In this document: in pieces, positions 11,607 through 24,144 of the stretch
Layout of the letters: each line of letters begins with the position of its first letter
Numbering within the stretch: position 1 is the first letter of the stretch
Assembly: GCA_014871385.1 (NCBI GenBank)
Contig: CM026428.1
Location: 9,716,772-9,780,771, forward strand
Direction: 5' to 3'
Length of the DNA stretch: 64,000 nucleotides
From: Ceratodon purpureus
Taxonomy: Eukaryota > Streptophyta > Bryopsida > Pseudoditrichales > Ditrichaceae
Program-made: the position numbers and the translations under genes
Notes under the pieces: generated by a model
What the model was told of the DNA's origin: nothing
Database searches by the model: none
The model's input: the letters and a program-made list of their open reading frames with translations, nothing else

Positions 11607-14406
11607 TCAGATCGTCCGCAAGGGCACCGAGGACATCTGCCAGGCATCAATGTTTCTCACATTGATAGCTGTGGTAGCATTGTTGAAGAGATACAGACGT
11701 GCATTCTGGTCTGCAGCTATGGTGGGATACACTCGTGAAGTTATCACTACACGGCCACCTTGGGCAAAGCTCTCCACGATGGAACCGTCAACCTGCAAGA
11801 CACATGATTCCTGTAATGCTCAAAAACAAAAAATAAAATATAGAAATTATGCTTCACTAGTTAATTCTTAAACACATCAGCTGATTGACAGTAAGCATAA
11901 TGAAGTGATAAAAGATTACCAGAACTCGGAGGGACAGGAAATCTTCGGATGGAAGAACTTCCACAAAGCTACCGTATACAGTTGTGTCAACATCAGGCCA
12001 CAAGGATGACCTTCACATGTCATGAAGATAAAGGAAGTGAGAAAATACTGAGATTCTCTTCTACTCTAGAACTACAAGCTTCTAGAACTGAAAGAGCAAT
12101 CAAGTGGAGAAAGTATCTGAGAATGGGTGTTGATATACCTTGTTTGGTCACTGCAGAATTTTGTCGTCCACTTGTTGTGATATCTCGAATAGGAAACGTA
12201 GAAGAAAACTGCAGTTTGTTCCTGAAGGTACTCATCGGCCAACACGAGCAACCCGAATGGTCCGAAGACACCGCGATATGCGGCACCTCCTTGGTTGCAA
12301 TCATAGTGGTCTCTATTTTGTGCATATTGTGCCGGGTTTGTCATGTACGGGTAATCAAACACAAGCTCTATATCCAACTGCAAAATTTAGGGGAAAAAAA
12401 GCCAAGTTGTCAGCTAAATTCATGACTACAACATTCAGTCGCAGTTTTCACGATATGAGAAATTTTTGAGAAGTAAAATCTTCATTACCTGTCCACCAAC
12501 AGCGCCAGTGACTTCGACAACATCACCTGGTGCGAGCTTCACATCTCTTTGCGTCACTCTTGTGCCACGAAGTGTCTTCACCTCTTCAATTGGCTCTTGA
12601 ATCAAATTGCTCATGGTTTTACTGTCAAACCATACTGATCGAGGAATGGCCTGGCACATTCAATGCCTACAATAAGGAATGACATAAGATGATCTCTGTT
12701 TCTAGAGTTAGTATGAATGAACATCAGAAGGAAAACCTAGCTCGTGGTTTTGAGTTAGTACCTGCACTGAGGCCCAGCCTTTGGCTATGTCGGCAACTAG
12801 GCTATCAGACTCATTCACCCAGCCCCACAAAATCCTTCTCTGTTTCTCAGGATCAAAAAACGACTTCGAAGCATAGAATTTCCCGTAGTCGTAGCGCAAT
12901 CCAATCCCGGTGTCACGAGCTGTATCGTCGGGGTGGAACGTCTTCTTCACAGTGTCATACGACCCAAGTGCATAATAATCATGTTTATCATCATCTAAGC
13001 TTGCTTTCAGCACATATTTCATAGTGGGGGCAGCAATGTAGGTATCCAAGCCATGGTGGCCTTGCACAGGCACCGGGTAGAAATCCACGCACTCCCACAT
13101 TCCGGTGCCGAGCACAGCATGAAGAACATTATTTTGCAGCTCCCAGTGTTTCAGGTCGACACTTTTGTACAGCAATGCCAGCCCTGTTTTCTCCATTTTC
13201 GCCCCGACGGTCATCAGCCAGTACCCGTCTGCGTCCTTCCACGCAGTGGTGGGATCCCGGAAGTCCTTGAAGTCAATCCCTCGCGGGTGCCTGAGGACGG
13301 GATTCTCATGATCCTTCACCCACTTACGTAGCAACGGATCGGAAGGGTCCTCTGGGTAGGCAATGTTTTGAGTTTGCTCGGCACTATACGAGGAACCTGT
13401 GCACATATCCACATGATGTTATAACAGATTCAGCTGTGTATCAAAATTACACACAGGAGTTATCAAATAATGATTTCCTCACCTGTGTACAAAATGATGG
13501 GGATGCCGTCATCACCCACAGTGATAGACCCCGACCATACTCCTTGCACATCATACCACTTGTCTGGAACTAGTGCAATGTCCAAGTGCACCCACTGGAT
13601 CATATCTCGAGAAACGGCATGACCCCATACAATGTCGCCCCAAGCCGCACCATATGGATTGTACTGGTAGAAGAAGTGGTAGAATCCTTTGTAAAACACG
13701 GGGCCTGCGAGAGATCACCGAACATCGAGTACTTAGATAAAATCCCAAACAATGACAGTCAATGGGAGAAAATGAGAAAGATGATTCAAATTGAGGAATA
13801 GCATACATACCATTTGGATCTGGAGAGGAGTAACAATTTTGCGGCGATCAAAATTCATGCACACAACAAGACACAATGGGACACATCTGTTAGCTCATTC
13901 AATCAATCACCAATTCAAGAATATGAGATTAAGTATAAACTTATTACAGCTTCAGAAAGAGCTCTTTTGCGTCATTCAAGCTTTGTGTGGGTGGTGATGA
14001 GAGTATACAATTGCCTGTCACTATTTGAATTTGGTGGAAATAGAAACATAAGCCAGGGAAATACGGTACCATTCATCCAATTCTTCTCAGGTCGAAAATG
14101 ATATGACGTTCGGAGGGACCAGCTTGCTGCGTCAATAATCGAAGTCTCGTTCCCGAATTCACCTCTAAACCCGATATCAGAGTTGGAATTCACTTCAGAT
14201 AGGAACATCACCGTGGGATACAACAGCAGGGCAACAAAACATCCCACACAACATGCTCTCCAGAAAACAGAAGTAAATCGCGGCCATCTCTTGTCCGCTG
14301 CTCCAGATACTAAACTCCCTGGCGATGCCGGCGACTCCGCATTGCGCTGGGAATCGGTGCTGCTAGAGTTCGAGAACAAGCTCTCGAACAGAGGATTCGG
14401 CGACAT
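11607..14406 (-). CDS. Vacuolar-type acid invertase (GH32), downstream tandem copy
   Basis: Encodes a 626-residue beta-fructofuranosidase that hydrolyses sucrose to glucose and fructose. Eight exons, read right to left: 14406-14070, 13819-13811 (9 nt), 13704-13483, 13396-12762, 12650-12489, 12377-12139, 12010-11920 and 11792-11607; all phases agree. A short cytosolic N-terminus ([10 protein letters not shown]) is followed by a membrane segment (about residues 44-66), the type II anchor of vacuolar invertase precursors. Motifs: WMNDPNG with nucleophile Asp113, FRDP (Asp237) and WECVD (acid/base Glu291). Val in WECVD rather than Pro fits the vacuolar rather than the cell-wall class. The C-terminal GH32 beta-sandwich is present ([21 protein letters not shown]). 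The ATG at 14404-14406 is preferred because MSPNPLFES aligns with MPKNPLLEA of the neighbouring copy. Confidence 0.95.
13811..13819 (-). other. 9-nt mini-exon encoding DPN of the invertase active site
   Basis: Reading the minus strand, ATCCAAATG is flanked by CAG on the left and GTATGT on the right. The preceding exon ends in G (14070) and the next begins GC (13704), so the join reads N-D-P-N-G, the GH32 catalytic motif. A nine-base exon at this position is a known hallmark of plant acid invertase genes. Confidence 0.95.
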
Positions 14407-15905
14407 GGTGCGGATGATGCTCCGCAATCCTCACACCAACATCAACACTAATGCAGAAAGTGAACCCTCGACGACCACACCTATAACATATTTGTTGAAA
14501 GACTGACCTCCGCAACTCCACATGACACCATCAGAGGTCAGTCTTTCAACAAAAACGTCGTCATACTGAGGAATCTATGCTCATCGAGTTCCCACACCTT
14601 CGGATGAGGTCCTTCAACACACTCACATTGCAACACAAGACAATCCACCACATTGTTAAGCTAGACTGCGGAGGCTCTTGACCTCGGTGCAGATCAAAAC
14701 CACGCTCCAAACCGAGGTAGTCCGATCAGTACGCTGGTCATCTGGTACAGTAGTTATTACTAAAACTAGATCACTATCTCGAGCACGTTCGTGTCCGTAC
14801 AAGTCGTACTTGGCGATATAGGCGATTCAAAGGCTTATAGCAATTTGAAATGACTCAGTTGCCGACAGTAAACGCAGATATTGGAGGATCAATAGCATCT
14901 TCGGAGCATCGAGGGCATGCATCTAGCATGTACCAACTACCAACCACCGATGTAAGTGGTGGGCGGTTTCGCCTTTTGGCATAATGGCACGACGAGGTGG
15001 TCTTGAAAGTCAACCGCTTTCATGAACCTTGTAAGTTGTGTCTTCTATTAGTATGTCTAGAGCACAATCAAGTCAATGCACTGCAGAGAGTAGTGCAAAA
15101 ATATACTGGTTAGTTGTCTGTTATGACGAGTTTACTGAATCGATAATGGCTTAGTAAAACTACCATGTTCATTGAATGAGGGATGTTGTCGTTAATCAAC
15201 TTGATGAAGACATAATTCCTGGGCTATCTAACATATGGCAGGTTGTGCATTTGATACGTTCCGAGTTGAATTCATCTAACTCCTTGTACCAGTTCACTTC
15301 AGCGATGAATCTTAAGTTCTCCTTTCCACTCCAAGTTCGGCTGAATAACGCAAGTGTATGTGCGAGTTCTGAATGTGTTTGTACTGGATTTTGGAAACTG
15401 TTCAGTTGTAGATGCACGGAATGGGCAGCTTCGGCATTGATATATTACTCACACAAGGGGCAGACCAGAGGCGTTATCTACACAAGATACTGAATTCATA
15501 CTACGGGAAGAGTACCAACGTAATAAATAAAAATGAGAACCTGAGGAATACCACAGGCTCTGATATAATTAATACCTTTCAAAACACTAGTGTACATGGT
15601 ACCTGGCATTTGCCATTAGCTTAGTCTAAACCTTTCTTTCACTGCGCACTTTAAATAGCACAGCATGATACTAGTGATCATACCCACAAGTATGCTGATC
15701 GGCCTTCCAACACGATCCTAAGTAAAGTAAAAAAGTAATACTTAAGGATCCCATAGCTCACTGAATAACCTCTCGTGTAATGTAATTTTCTAACCACTTT
15801 TGCGGTATAACTCGGACGCACACACGATTGTGTGACAACCGAGGAGTGTCTAGAGTACACGTAAATAATATTCTACAAGCGGAAGACAGAGAATCGTTCT
15901 TCCAA
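14407..15905. other. Spacer between the tandem invertases
   Basis: Contains the promoter and leader of the left invertase, including a 20-bp-arm palindrome described separately, and the 3' flank of the right invertase. No gene is supported. Small open frames at 15,176-15,624 have no recognisable similarity. Confidence 0.5.
14491..14553. repeat. Perfect 20-bp inverted repeat (hairpin) upstream of invertase
   Basis: The arm at 14491-14510 (TTTGTTGAAAGACTGACCTC) is the exact reverse complement of 14534-14553, separated by 23 bases. It lies 85 to 147 bases upstream of the invertase ATG at 14406, in the probable leader or core promoter. Transcribed, it would form a stable stem-loop; as DNA it could be a cruciform or the tips of a small inserted element. 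Confidence 0.85.
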
Positions 15906-18691
15906 TTAGATGGCGTGCATGGGCACCGAATGCATCTGCCAAGCATCAATGTTTCTCACATTGATGGAGGTTGTGGCGTTGTTGAAGAGGTAGAGGTGTG
16001 CAGCTTGGTCAGTGGCCATGGTGGGGTAAACTCGAGATGTGATCACCATTCGACCACCTTGGACAAAGCTCTCAACAATAGAACGATCCACCTGAACGAG
16101 ACGCCATCAATAGTTTAGGATTTAATTAAGGTTTTAAAAATTTGAAGATTTGAAAAGTAAAGATACAAGTGGTTTCGAAGTGCAGATTTATGGTTCAAGA
16201 GATGCTCACCAGCACTCGAAGTGAGAGGAAGTCCTCGGAGGGGAGAACCTCAACGAAGCTGCCGTAAACGGTTGTGTCGACATCAGGCAACAACGATGAT
16301 CTGCACAATTCATGGGGAACAATCACACTTAAAACATGATGTGGGATACAAATGATTGAGCAAGTAGCTTTTTCTAGCTGAAATTATAATTGTGAAGTTA
16401 AGTATCTTGTTAAATACCTTGTTTGATCGCTGCAGAATCTCGTCCTCCATTTGCCTTCTTTGGAGTAAGAAACGTAGAAGAAAACAGCAGTCCGTTCCTG
16501 GAAGTTCTCATCGGCCAAGACAAGCAACCCAAATGGACCGAAAACACCCCGATGCGCTGCGCCTCCTTGGCTGCAATCGAAGTGATCGCCATCGTCCATT
16601 TGCCCGCCGTCAAGAGATAATTTTGTAATATTGGGATAATCGAAGACGACCTCAATATCCAACTGCACAGAACCCCAAAAACGACTTTAGAGAAGAAGAC
16701 GGTCAAAATTTCAAAAGGCTATCGAATAATGCTATGGCAAAGGAACAGGACAAAGACGACCTCAGAGAATAATATACCTGTCCACCACTTGCGCCTTTGA
16801 CTTGAACAAGACCGCCGGGCACGAGTTTCACATCTCGTTCCGAGACTCTAGCACCTCGAAGCTCCTTCACCTCCTCTACCGGCACCTGAATCAAGTTGTT
16901 CTTCGTCTTGTCGTCGTAGAAAACTGTTCTGGGAATCGCCTGTAACCAAACAACAAAAACTCAATATAATTAGAGAAATTCCAAGCGGGTGAGGAATATG
17001 TCTGAAGGAATAATTTGTGTTTTGGGTAAATTCTCGGTGTCGGGACTCATTACCTGGACAGATGACCATCCCTTGGCGATGTCGGCCACTTCGCTGTCCG
17101 ATTCATTCACCCACCCCCACAATATCCTCCGCTGCTGCGCGGGATCGAAAAACGACTTCGAAGCGTAAAACTTCCCGTAGTCGTATCTTAGTCCTATTCC
17201 GGTATCCCGTGTGGGATCATCAGGATGGAACGTCTTGCTCATCACGTTATACGACCCCAGAGCGTAATGATCGTGTCTCGTATCATCCAAGCTCGCCTTC
17301 AACACATACTTCACCGTCGGCGCGGCGGTGTAAGTCTCCAGCCCGTGGTGGCCCTGGACCGCGACAGGGAAGAAATCTACGCACTCCCACATCCCGGTGC
17401 TCTCCACGGAATGGAGCACATTTTCCTGAAGCTCCCAGTGCTTCAAGTCCACGCTCTTGTACAACAACGCCAGCCCGGTTTTTTGCTTCTTCGCACCCAC
17501 AGTCATCAGCCAGTTCCCATCGACATCCTTCCAGGCCGTGGTCGGATCTCGGAAGTCCTTGATGTTAATCCCAGGTGGGGATCGCAAGATGGGATTCTCC
17601 TGATCCTTCACCCACCTCCTCAACAAAGGATCGGATGGATCGCCCGGGTAAGCCACATTCTGTGTCTGTTCTCCAGCGTTAGAGGCACCTGATTTCACAA
17701 ACGGAAAATCAGTACATTCCTTGTTGAAGAAATTTGTTGCAACTTACGTTTTTTGGGGAAGAGGCGTTGGTTTGGTGGCTTACCTGTATAAATGATGATA
17801 GGGACGCCGTCCTCGCGGAGAGTGACAGAGCCGGACCACACGCCATACGCGTCGTACCACTGGTCTGGTACGAGGGCGATGTCGAGGTAGAGCCAGTGAA
17901 TCAAATCGGTGGAGACGGCATGACCCCACACGATGTCGCCCCACACTGCTCCATTGGGGTTGTACTGGTAGAAGAAATGGTAGTAGCCTTTGTAGTACAT
18001 GGGTCCTGTGACACAAATTACCAGCCGGTGATCAGCGCAGTTCATTACATGGCCATCATGATATCAACGAAACAGTCTTACAATGAACCAGTGAGTTCAG
18101 TTATTCCACAAAGGAAATGACAGAGGCAGAGTGAATACGCTACGTACCATTCGGATCTGCAGAGTAGGAACAACGCCGCGGACGATTCATGCGCACATCC
18201 GAGAGAATATGTTAGTCACAAAAAAGAGGTCACTTCTAATCCTTCTGTGAAGGAAAGATCAGTCACTTTGTGAAACGAGCGAAGAAGTTAAAAGCATGTG
18301 GGATTTGATTACCGTTCATCCAGTTCTTCTCAGGTTGAAAGTGGAACGACGTCCGGTGGAGGTAGCTTGCCACTTCCCTCGGCAAAACCTGGATCCCATC
18401 ACCGGTTGCACTTGGAGCATGCGTCACACGCTTCAGCTCATGATGCGAAGTGGTGGACCCAATATTCTCCTCCGTCAAGAAATTTCTCGCTGCAGGGTAG
18501 CATAGCACAGCAATGCAACACACGGTTGCAAACAGCAAGCCATATCTCCATATCAACTTGATGCTCTGGCTAGTTTTAGATGCAACGGTTTCTTCTTGAC
18601 TAGTGGGCCGGCAGAGCGGATTCTCGCCTTCGTTGCGCTCTGTGTCGAGTTCATTCTCAAGGAAAGCCTCTAACAAGGGATTTTTCGGCAT
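15906..18691 (-). CDS. Vacuolar-type acid invertase (GH32), upstream tandem copy
   Basis: Encodes a 642-residue beta-fructofuranosidase, paralogous to the neighbouring gene on the same strand. Exons right to left: 18691-18313, 18156-18148 (9 nt), 18005-17784, 17688-17054, 16939-16778, 16662-16418, 16300-16210 and 16091-15906. Exons 2-5, 7 and 8 have exactly the same lengths as in the other copy; exon 6 is 6 nt longer and exon 1 is 42 nt longer. N-terminal [15 protein letters not shown] precedes a membrane anchor at about residues 45-67. Catalytic motifs: WMNDPNG (Asp127), FRDP (Asp251) and WECVDFFPV (Glu305), again with the vacuolar-type Val. Matching structure and orientation show a tandem duplication. 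Sequence divergence in introns and termini suggests it is not very recent. Confidence 0.95.
18148..18156 (-). other. 9-nt mini-exon of the second invertase
   Basis: On the minus strand ATCCGAATG sits between CAG and GTACGTA. Joined to G from exon 1 (ending 18313) and GA from exon 3 (starting 18005), it restores D-P-N-G of the active site. Position and length match the tandem paralogue. Confidence 0.95.
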
Positions 18692-20700
18692 TGTAGTGTT
18701 GTTGCTTTAGAGAGGAAGCTGCAGGGGAAGACAGAGTGAACAATGAAGTGAGTCTGCCATCTCTGGTGAAGTAACATGGGGACCATCCACGCGAAGCAGA
18801 GGCAGCAACTCACGCAAACCAAGTACAGTCCGGGATAAATTACACATCCCGTCACCATCTACTCAGCTTCCAACCAACTTGCAAGTGACCCTTGAAAACA
18901 AAGGCAATAAAACGATATTCTCGTGTGCCGGATCACAGTGGCCCGGATCCGAGGCGCGCGCGCGCGCGCGTATACCCTGCTACGCTTTCCGCCATTATTC
19001 ACAGCTTTATGCACTTCCATGTACTGGACCAACACTCCACACCCTCAAACCGATCCCAAGTGACTGCAGCAACAAAAAAAACTCTTGATCCTAGCGCTAG
19101 ACACCACATCCACAACCCCACTTCACCAACACACAAAAACAAAGCTGATATTCAACACACAAAAACAAACACCCTCACAACAAAACTACCACAAAAACCA
19201 CGTCCCAAACCAACAAACGCGACCAAACAAACTCCCTCACCACACGCATTGCAGTTCTCCCTTGACCAGCACTTCGATCAGAAGACCGAAACCTCTAGTA
19301 GTTAACGTCTAGACAACGTCGACAACTGCGGAACAGTACATTGGGAAGAAGATTTGTGGTCACGCAGTTGGGTGACTGCAGGTTGAGAGCGGTACCTTGA
19401 GAGATCTAGATGGTCAGAGCGGCGATCTAGACGAGATGGAAGCGAGGCGGAGCGATCGACTGCAGGAGAGACTGCAGGAAGAGGCTCGCAAGAGAAGAGG
19501 AGAATGTGGCAGAGTTGGGGAGATTTATACCAGAGCCTGATTGAAGCGCAGTTGCTTGGTGTTACTGCGCCTGGATCAGTATTAATAACTGATTTGCATA
19601 AGAATAACCTTTTCCTTTTTTGTTGGTCTCGCTGTGGGCAATTATAGCGCGTGGGGATAAAGTTTCTGGCATATCTTTGGACTGGGCTCTTCCTGTGAAG
19701 TTTGAACCCCGCCCAGGATCAGTCAAAGCCTTTGGACTACTATGTGTTATTTTTTTTTAAATTCTTCTACAAGTGAAAGAGGAAGTTTCCAGACAATACA
19801 CTGTATTTTATGGATACAGAATATGAATGAAAGAGTGATGTAAGAAAGTATGGTTCTAAAATACCATAGTGTATTTGATTAAATTTGTGTGAATTTTTGG
19901 AAATTCTAGTTCACGATTTCGATGAAAATGATGTTTTGAAAGCCTTATTCAAAATAACAGAGCGTCAGGTTTACAATATGCTGAGTTCATAATGAATCAT
20001 ATGTTATGACTGTATGATGTCTTTTATCTTATCTATTGAATGCTTTTTTATTTTCAATGGTGTGTTCAATGACGTAAACATAATTTACAAAATATAAACA
20101 TAAGCCATAAACTCAATGAATCGAATTGTCACTTAAATTCTAACAGCTTGAGATGAAATTCTCTGCCTCATGCTGGCAGCAAACAGAGTCACTGTTCCGT
20201 AACATGGAACTTCACCGCACGATCCATAGCTTGCGAGCAAACCAACATTGAACCAAGCTTCATCGAAGCAGACTCCTCATCAGCCTTCTCCTCAACCTTC
20301 TCATCAACCATCTCATCGCCCACGACAACTACGTCAGCCTTGAGTAAAAAGACTGTACACAAGGACGTGGAAAAGAGACGGCTGAGCTGGTACACGATGT
20401 GGGAACACCCTATCATAATTCTCCCAGCTGGCCCCCGAAACACAAAAGAAAAACAAAACATTTTTAAAAAAAAAATTAAAAAGAAAACACAGATAATGCA
20501 CTCAGCTAGGATAACTACACCAAACCCCCAATTGCGGAAGGCCACATGAAGTGCCTCCAGAGATTAGACCTCGCCTGCCTGTCCCAATGGATGGCATTTT
20601 CTTTTCTTTTTTTCGATGCACAAATTGAACAGATTTCAGTTGCCCCCAGTGCCCATCAACGGCTAATATTTAAATTTGGATCCCACTATTAGCATATCTA
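18692..20700. other. Upstream region of the second invertase and spacer
   Basis: Holds the promoter of the minus-strand invertase. It includes an alternating GC tract (18,954-18,970), an A/C-rich stretch (19,100-19,230) and CTGCAG/AGATCTAG-rich sequence at 19,300-19,510. From 19,560 to 20,700 the DNA is AT-rich with no recognisable gene; the open frames here look like chance. Confidence 0.4.
18954..18970. repeat. Alternating (GC)n tract
   Basis: A 17-base alternating G/C run followed by TATACC, about 260 bases upstream of the invertase ATG. Such tracts can adopt Z-DNA; whether it matters for promoter activity is unknown. Confidence 0.9.
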
Positions 20701-22400
20701 GGAAGGTGGTTAGTTTTTATTTTGTCAGGAGGCCGACAGCCTGGAGCCCACATGAGGGATAAATTTGAGGAGGGGGTGTTTCATTGGAGGTCTGTTGTCC
20801 AATTGGGAGGATGGGATATGAATTACCTTGGACATGTAGGTGGTAGTTACTAGGTGTCATTGCATCCCACGTTCATGGAGTGGTGCAATATGGGATTTCT
20901 CATTGGCTGTTGGGGGTGCTTGGATGGGGTCACATGGTGATAAGCGCTGTGGAAAGTTGGACAGTGTTGTACGAATGGTGTATCGTATGACTTATAACTT
21001 TGTTATTAAATGTTTGTGGCGAGGAAATGTGTTTGGGGTGGGATGGAGGAGTTGAGTGAGAATCACACCAGCCGGCGGACATGTGAGCAGTTGGGCCAAT
21101 GCTTTTTAGTGTGTCCTGGTGCAGGCAGGTTCGTGGGCTGGCCGGAACTTTGATCAGAGTTGGACCCACTTTGGTTAAAGCTGCTCTTCTTTGTCTTTGC
21201 ATATGGGTTCCTTTGATGCCAATGTTCGATTTTGTGTGTGCATGGAGTTCACATGATTTAGTATGGGGGAGTTCAAGGAAATTTTTAAAAAATTGGTCAG
21301 GAATTTCATGGACTGGTGTTGTTCTTCTAAAGCTGGTTCCTGACCGACCCATTATGGAATCTGAGTGGGCGGCCATTCCTTTAGACTTGTGGCTTGGATT
21401 TCATGAGTTTCCTCCGCCATATGACCACTGGATTTTTAAGCAACTGATTTGGTGGGGTTGATGTCATTCCCTTAGTACAAGCCTTTTGAAACCCGTCCTG
21501 TGTACGATTATGTGTCAACTTGAAAATGGAAAAGAAATAGTCCAAGGGTTGGGACCTGAAGAATTATGCGTACAAGCCTATTCCACCCAGGAATTGAAAT
21601 TTTACACATGACATGTGCTGCACGAAGAGAAGTTGTGTGCACAGATGCTTGATGATGTCCCTCACTTGAATCCTGTAAACAGGTCTTGCCGTTAGAGAAT
21701 AACCACCAGCAGATGGCAGATGGCACGGTTGCCTACCTTGCCAAGTGCCAAACCTTCCTCCTCAAACACCATGCTACCGACAAAGCACTTCTCAGGCTCT
21801 CCGTATTCTTTCTAAGGTCCAGCCATATTAGTTGTTTGCTGTGCACAGGAATAAGCACTAGGAGGCAATCTCAAATCTATTCTCGTCATGAAATGTTTTC
21901 TCAAGGAAAAATTCAATGAGGAGATAGGTCAAGTTTATTCTTGTCATTAAATCTTTTAAAATGGAAGTAGAAGAAGGTTCTGTAGTGGCATTGGACGGAA
22001 ATTTTCTAACTCCAACTCAAATCAAGAGGAATGAAGGCAAAAAATTAACCATCATGATTAATACTACATTTTTGAGCCTATTGTATGCTTAATCCGTGAA
22101 TATCCTATTTGGATAACAAAGACATTATAATATATTTAGAATTTGTTATGAACATTAAAATCTGAACAAGGATTCCAAAGGCTTACGAGAACCACATGAA
22201 TGTGAATTCCAACTATGCTTTTGCATTTCCCTATGTAGAAGTTTGGCCCATGTTTCACAAGTCCAACCATCCTTGTTGGAAGTGTGGAAATTTTTCAAAG
22301 GATATTTTTTTTTAAATGATCCTTCCAATGCCCTTGCAAGCAACCATCTGGCACGCTACCAACTCTTATCTTGAAAGGCATCACTGATGTGAATATACTT
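20700..22400 (+). pseudogene. Possible degraded retroelement coding remnants
   Basis: Two fragments resemble pieces of plant LINE-type ORF1 proteins, without certainty. Near 21,340-21,460 the plus strand reads PIMESEWAAIPLDLWLGFHEF followed by an aromatic-rich segment. Near 22,240-22,300 it reads HPCWKCGNFSK, which looks like half a zinc knuckle. The frames are short and separated by stops, so any gene here is decayed. The match rests on composition and motif style only; a chance origin is possible. Confidence 0.25.
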
Positions 22401-22819
22401 TCAAATGGATTGGGCATTCACACTTTGAACATGAAATTGGACTGAATCTGGGACATCAAGTGATCATTCAGAAGACAAGAGCCCAGGATGATTATTGTAT
22501 TTTGGTACAGGCCTCACCATTCCTGTACCATCTTGATCCATTGTATCACATTTTGCGAGAGTGATAGATTGAGACTTGAGACTTATCATGTATACAATAT
22601 TTTTAATTTTCTTTTTCGACACAAATAAAGGAAACTTCATTACAGAGGGAATGTAAGCAACAATAGGAAATTGCCCCCAAACCAGTTCAGCCTAGGAAGC
22701 AAGAGCACTACATTATACTATAGAAGGTTGTGAGTAGACACAAAATTGCCATGTATTATAAATATATAGTAGCTGGAATTTGGCAAAAAAGAGGTGGATC
22801 GAATTGTACTCAACATTGA

Positions 22820-23107
22820 GGCCCAGTTTAGACTATGCCCAAGTTGAGAGGACAACGATCACTTTTCTAGACCAAACTATGTCGAGAGGCCAAGCCCAAT
22901 GAAAAAAAGTTCAGCCTTTCAATGGAAGTTTGAGTAGAGCATTTTGTTTGCACTATAACTTCCTAAAAGTGTTGCCATTTAGTTTTTTTGGAAGGCAACA
23001 TACTCTACACTAGTGTGAAGGTGGAGATGCCAGACTTTGGGCATTTTGGCATTTTCATTAGTCCAAACCAACCGCTATCAAAATTTGGGTATAGTCTGAG
23101 CCCGCCT
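22820..23107. mobile_element. Candidate small MITE-like element with imperfect terminal inverted repeats
   Basis: The left end at about 22,820-22,843 contains TAGACTATGCCCAA and the right end at about 23,086-23,107 contains TTGGGTATAGTCTG, its near reverse complement. This gives imperfect inverted termini of roughly 20 bases bounding about 288 bases. No coding capacity and no clear target-site duplication were seen. Confidence 0.35.
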
Positions 23108-23202
23108 TGAGACGGCACCGACTGTGAATTTGTGCATCTCGTTACAACTTCCTTTTTGAGAAATGAAAACTTGATACAATGGAGATCAATTCTAGGAGGT
23201 GG

Positions 23203-23246
23203 GATGCAGCATGAAGCTTATGTTGATGCAGCATGAAGCTTATGTT
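23203..23246. repeat. 22-bp direct tandem duplication
   Basis: The unit GATGCAGCATGAAGCTTATG plus TT occurs twice back to back (23203-23224 and 23225-23246) without a mismatch. Confidence 0.9.
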
Positions 23247-23575
23247 ACCACAGTTAGGGACAAACAATATTATTCTTGACAGAGCTGTGCAGAGCATGAC
23301 AATACTGTACACCAATAATTAGAGCTTATCCTGAAGCTGTAGAAAAGTGTAACAAAAGCTTCAACAACTGCTGTGAGTGTTTCTACATTCTTCTGAATGG
23401 CATCTCCAATGTTAGCATCTTTTTTGGATCAGGACGATGGTTCTAAGGAACATGGTGCCCAGGTTGTTTGCAGCAAATGTTACTTTTTTTTTTTTTTTTT
23501 GGAAACATGAGGTTTGTCTCCCAAAATTTTAAATTTCTAGTTTTATGATACTAAAAATAGGTTGAATTTTTTTTC

Positions 23576-23815
23576 CCCCTACGAGCGTTGCATTTCCTTT
23601 GTTTGAGGGCAGGGGCAGCCCCCGCGCTCCCGAGCCTCGCGACCCTCCCGACCCTCCCCGTCCCCGTCCCTCGCCCCGGCCTCCCGGGCCCGTGGAGCCC
23701 GTTCTCCCGCACCCGCCCGCGCTGCGATGCCCCCCGTGCCCGGTCTCGTCCCCCGCCGGGCCCCGTTCCCAACCAGACGTTCCCATCCCGTCGTCTCCCT
23801 CGCCCCCGTCGCCAT
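23576..23815. repeat. Left 240-bp terminal inverted repeat of the MULE
   Basis: Starts CCCCTACGAGCGTTGCATTT and ends at GTCGCCAT. It pairs with 32884-33123 in reverse complement over its whole length with about three substitutions. It is strongly C-rich on the plus strand, unlike the surrounding AT-rich DNA. Confidence 0.95.
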
Positions 23816-24144
23816 CGTACCCGTCTTGTCCCATCAATGCCGCCGGCACTGTAGACGGCTGCAGGGGTTTGATTTTGTTGGCGGCTGCGCTGCTCCTGCG
23901 ATGGTGATGCTCGGGGCTGCTGTGTTGAGGTTCTTCAGCACGAAGTTCTGCAACGGATCGAGGACGAAGCTCTCTGCGCAATTGGGAGAGATGGTGCTAG
24001 GCGCGGCGGGTGGACTCTGGTTCGGTGTTGAAGGGTGCGGCTCTCCATCCGATTTCGTGGGGTGTGGTTACAATTCCAGTGTGGGCGGACATCATGACTT
24101 CTGAGTTGTCATGAAGTTCAGAGAGGTGAGGATACTCTTGGGCG

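Noticed and set aside
11607..18691. Cell-wall invertase assignment
   Set aside because: Both copies have WECVD rather than WECPD and an N-terminal membrane anchor, which fit vacuolar invertases.
20189..20545. 118-codon minus-strand open frame
   Set aside because: Hydrophobic and acidic runs from simple sequence; no recognisable family or splice context.
23599..23907. Pro/Arg-rich open frames at the left MULE end
   Set aside because: They lie in the GC-rich terminal repeat and recur at the other end on the opposite strand; no protein similarity.
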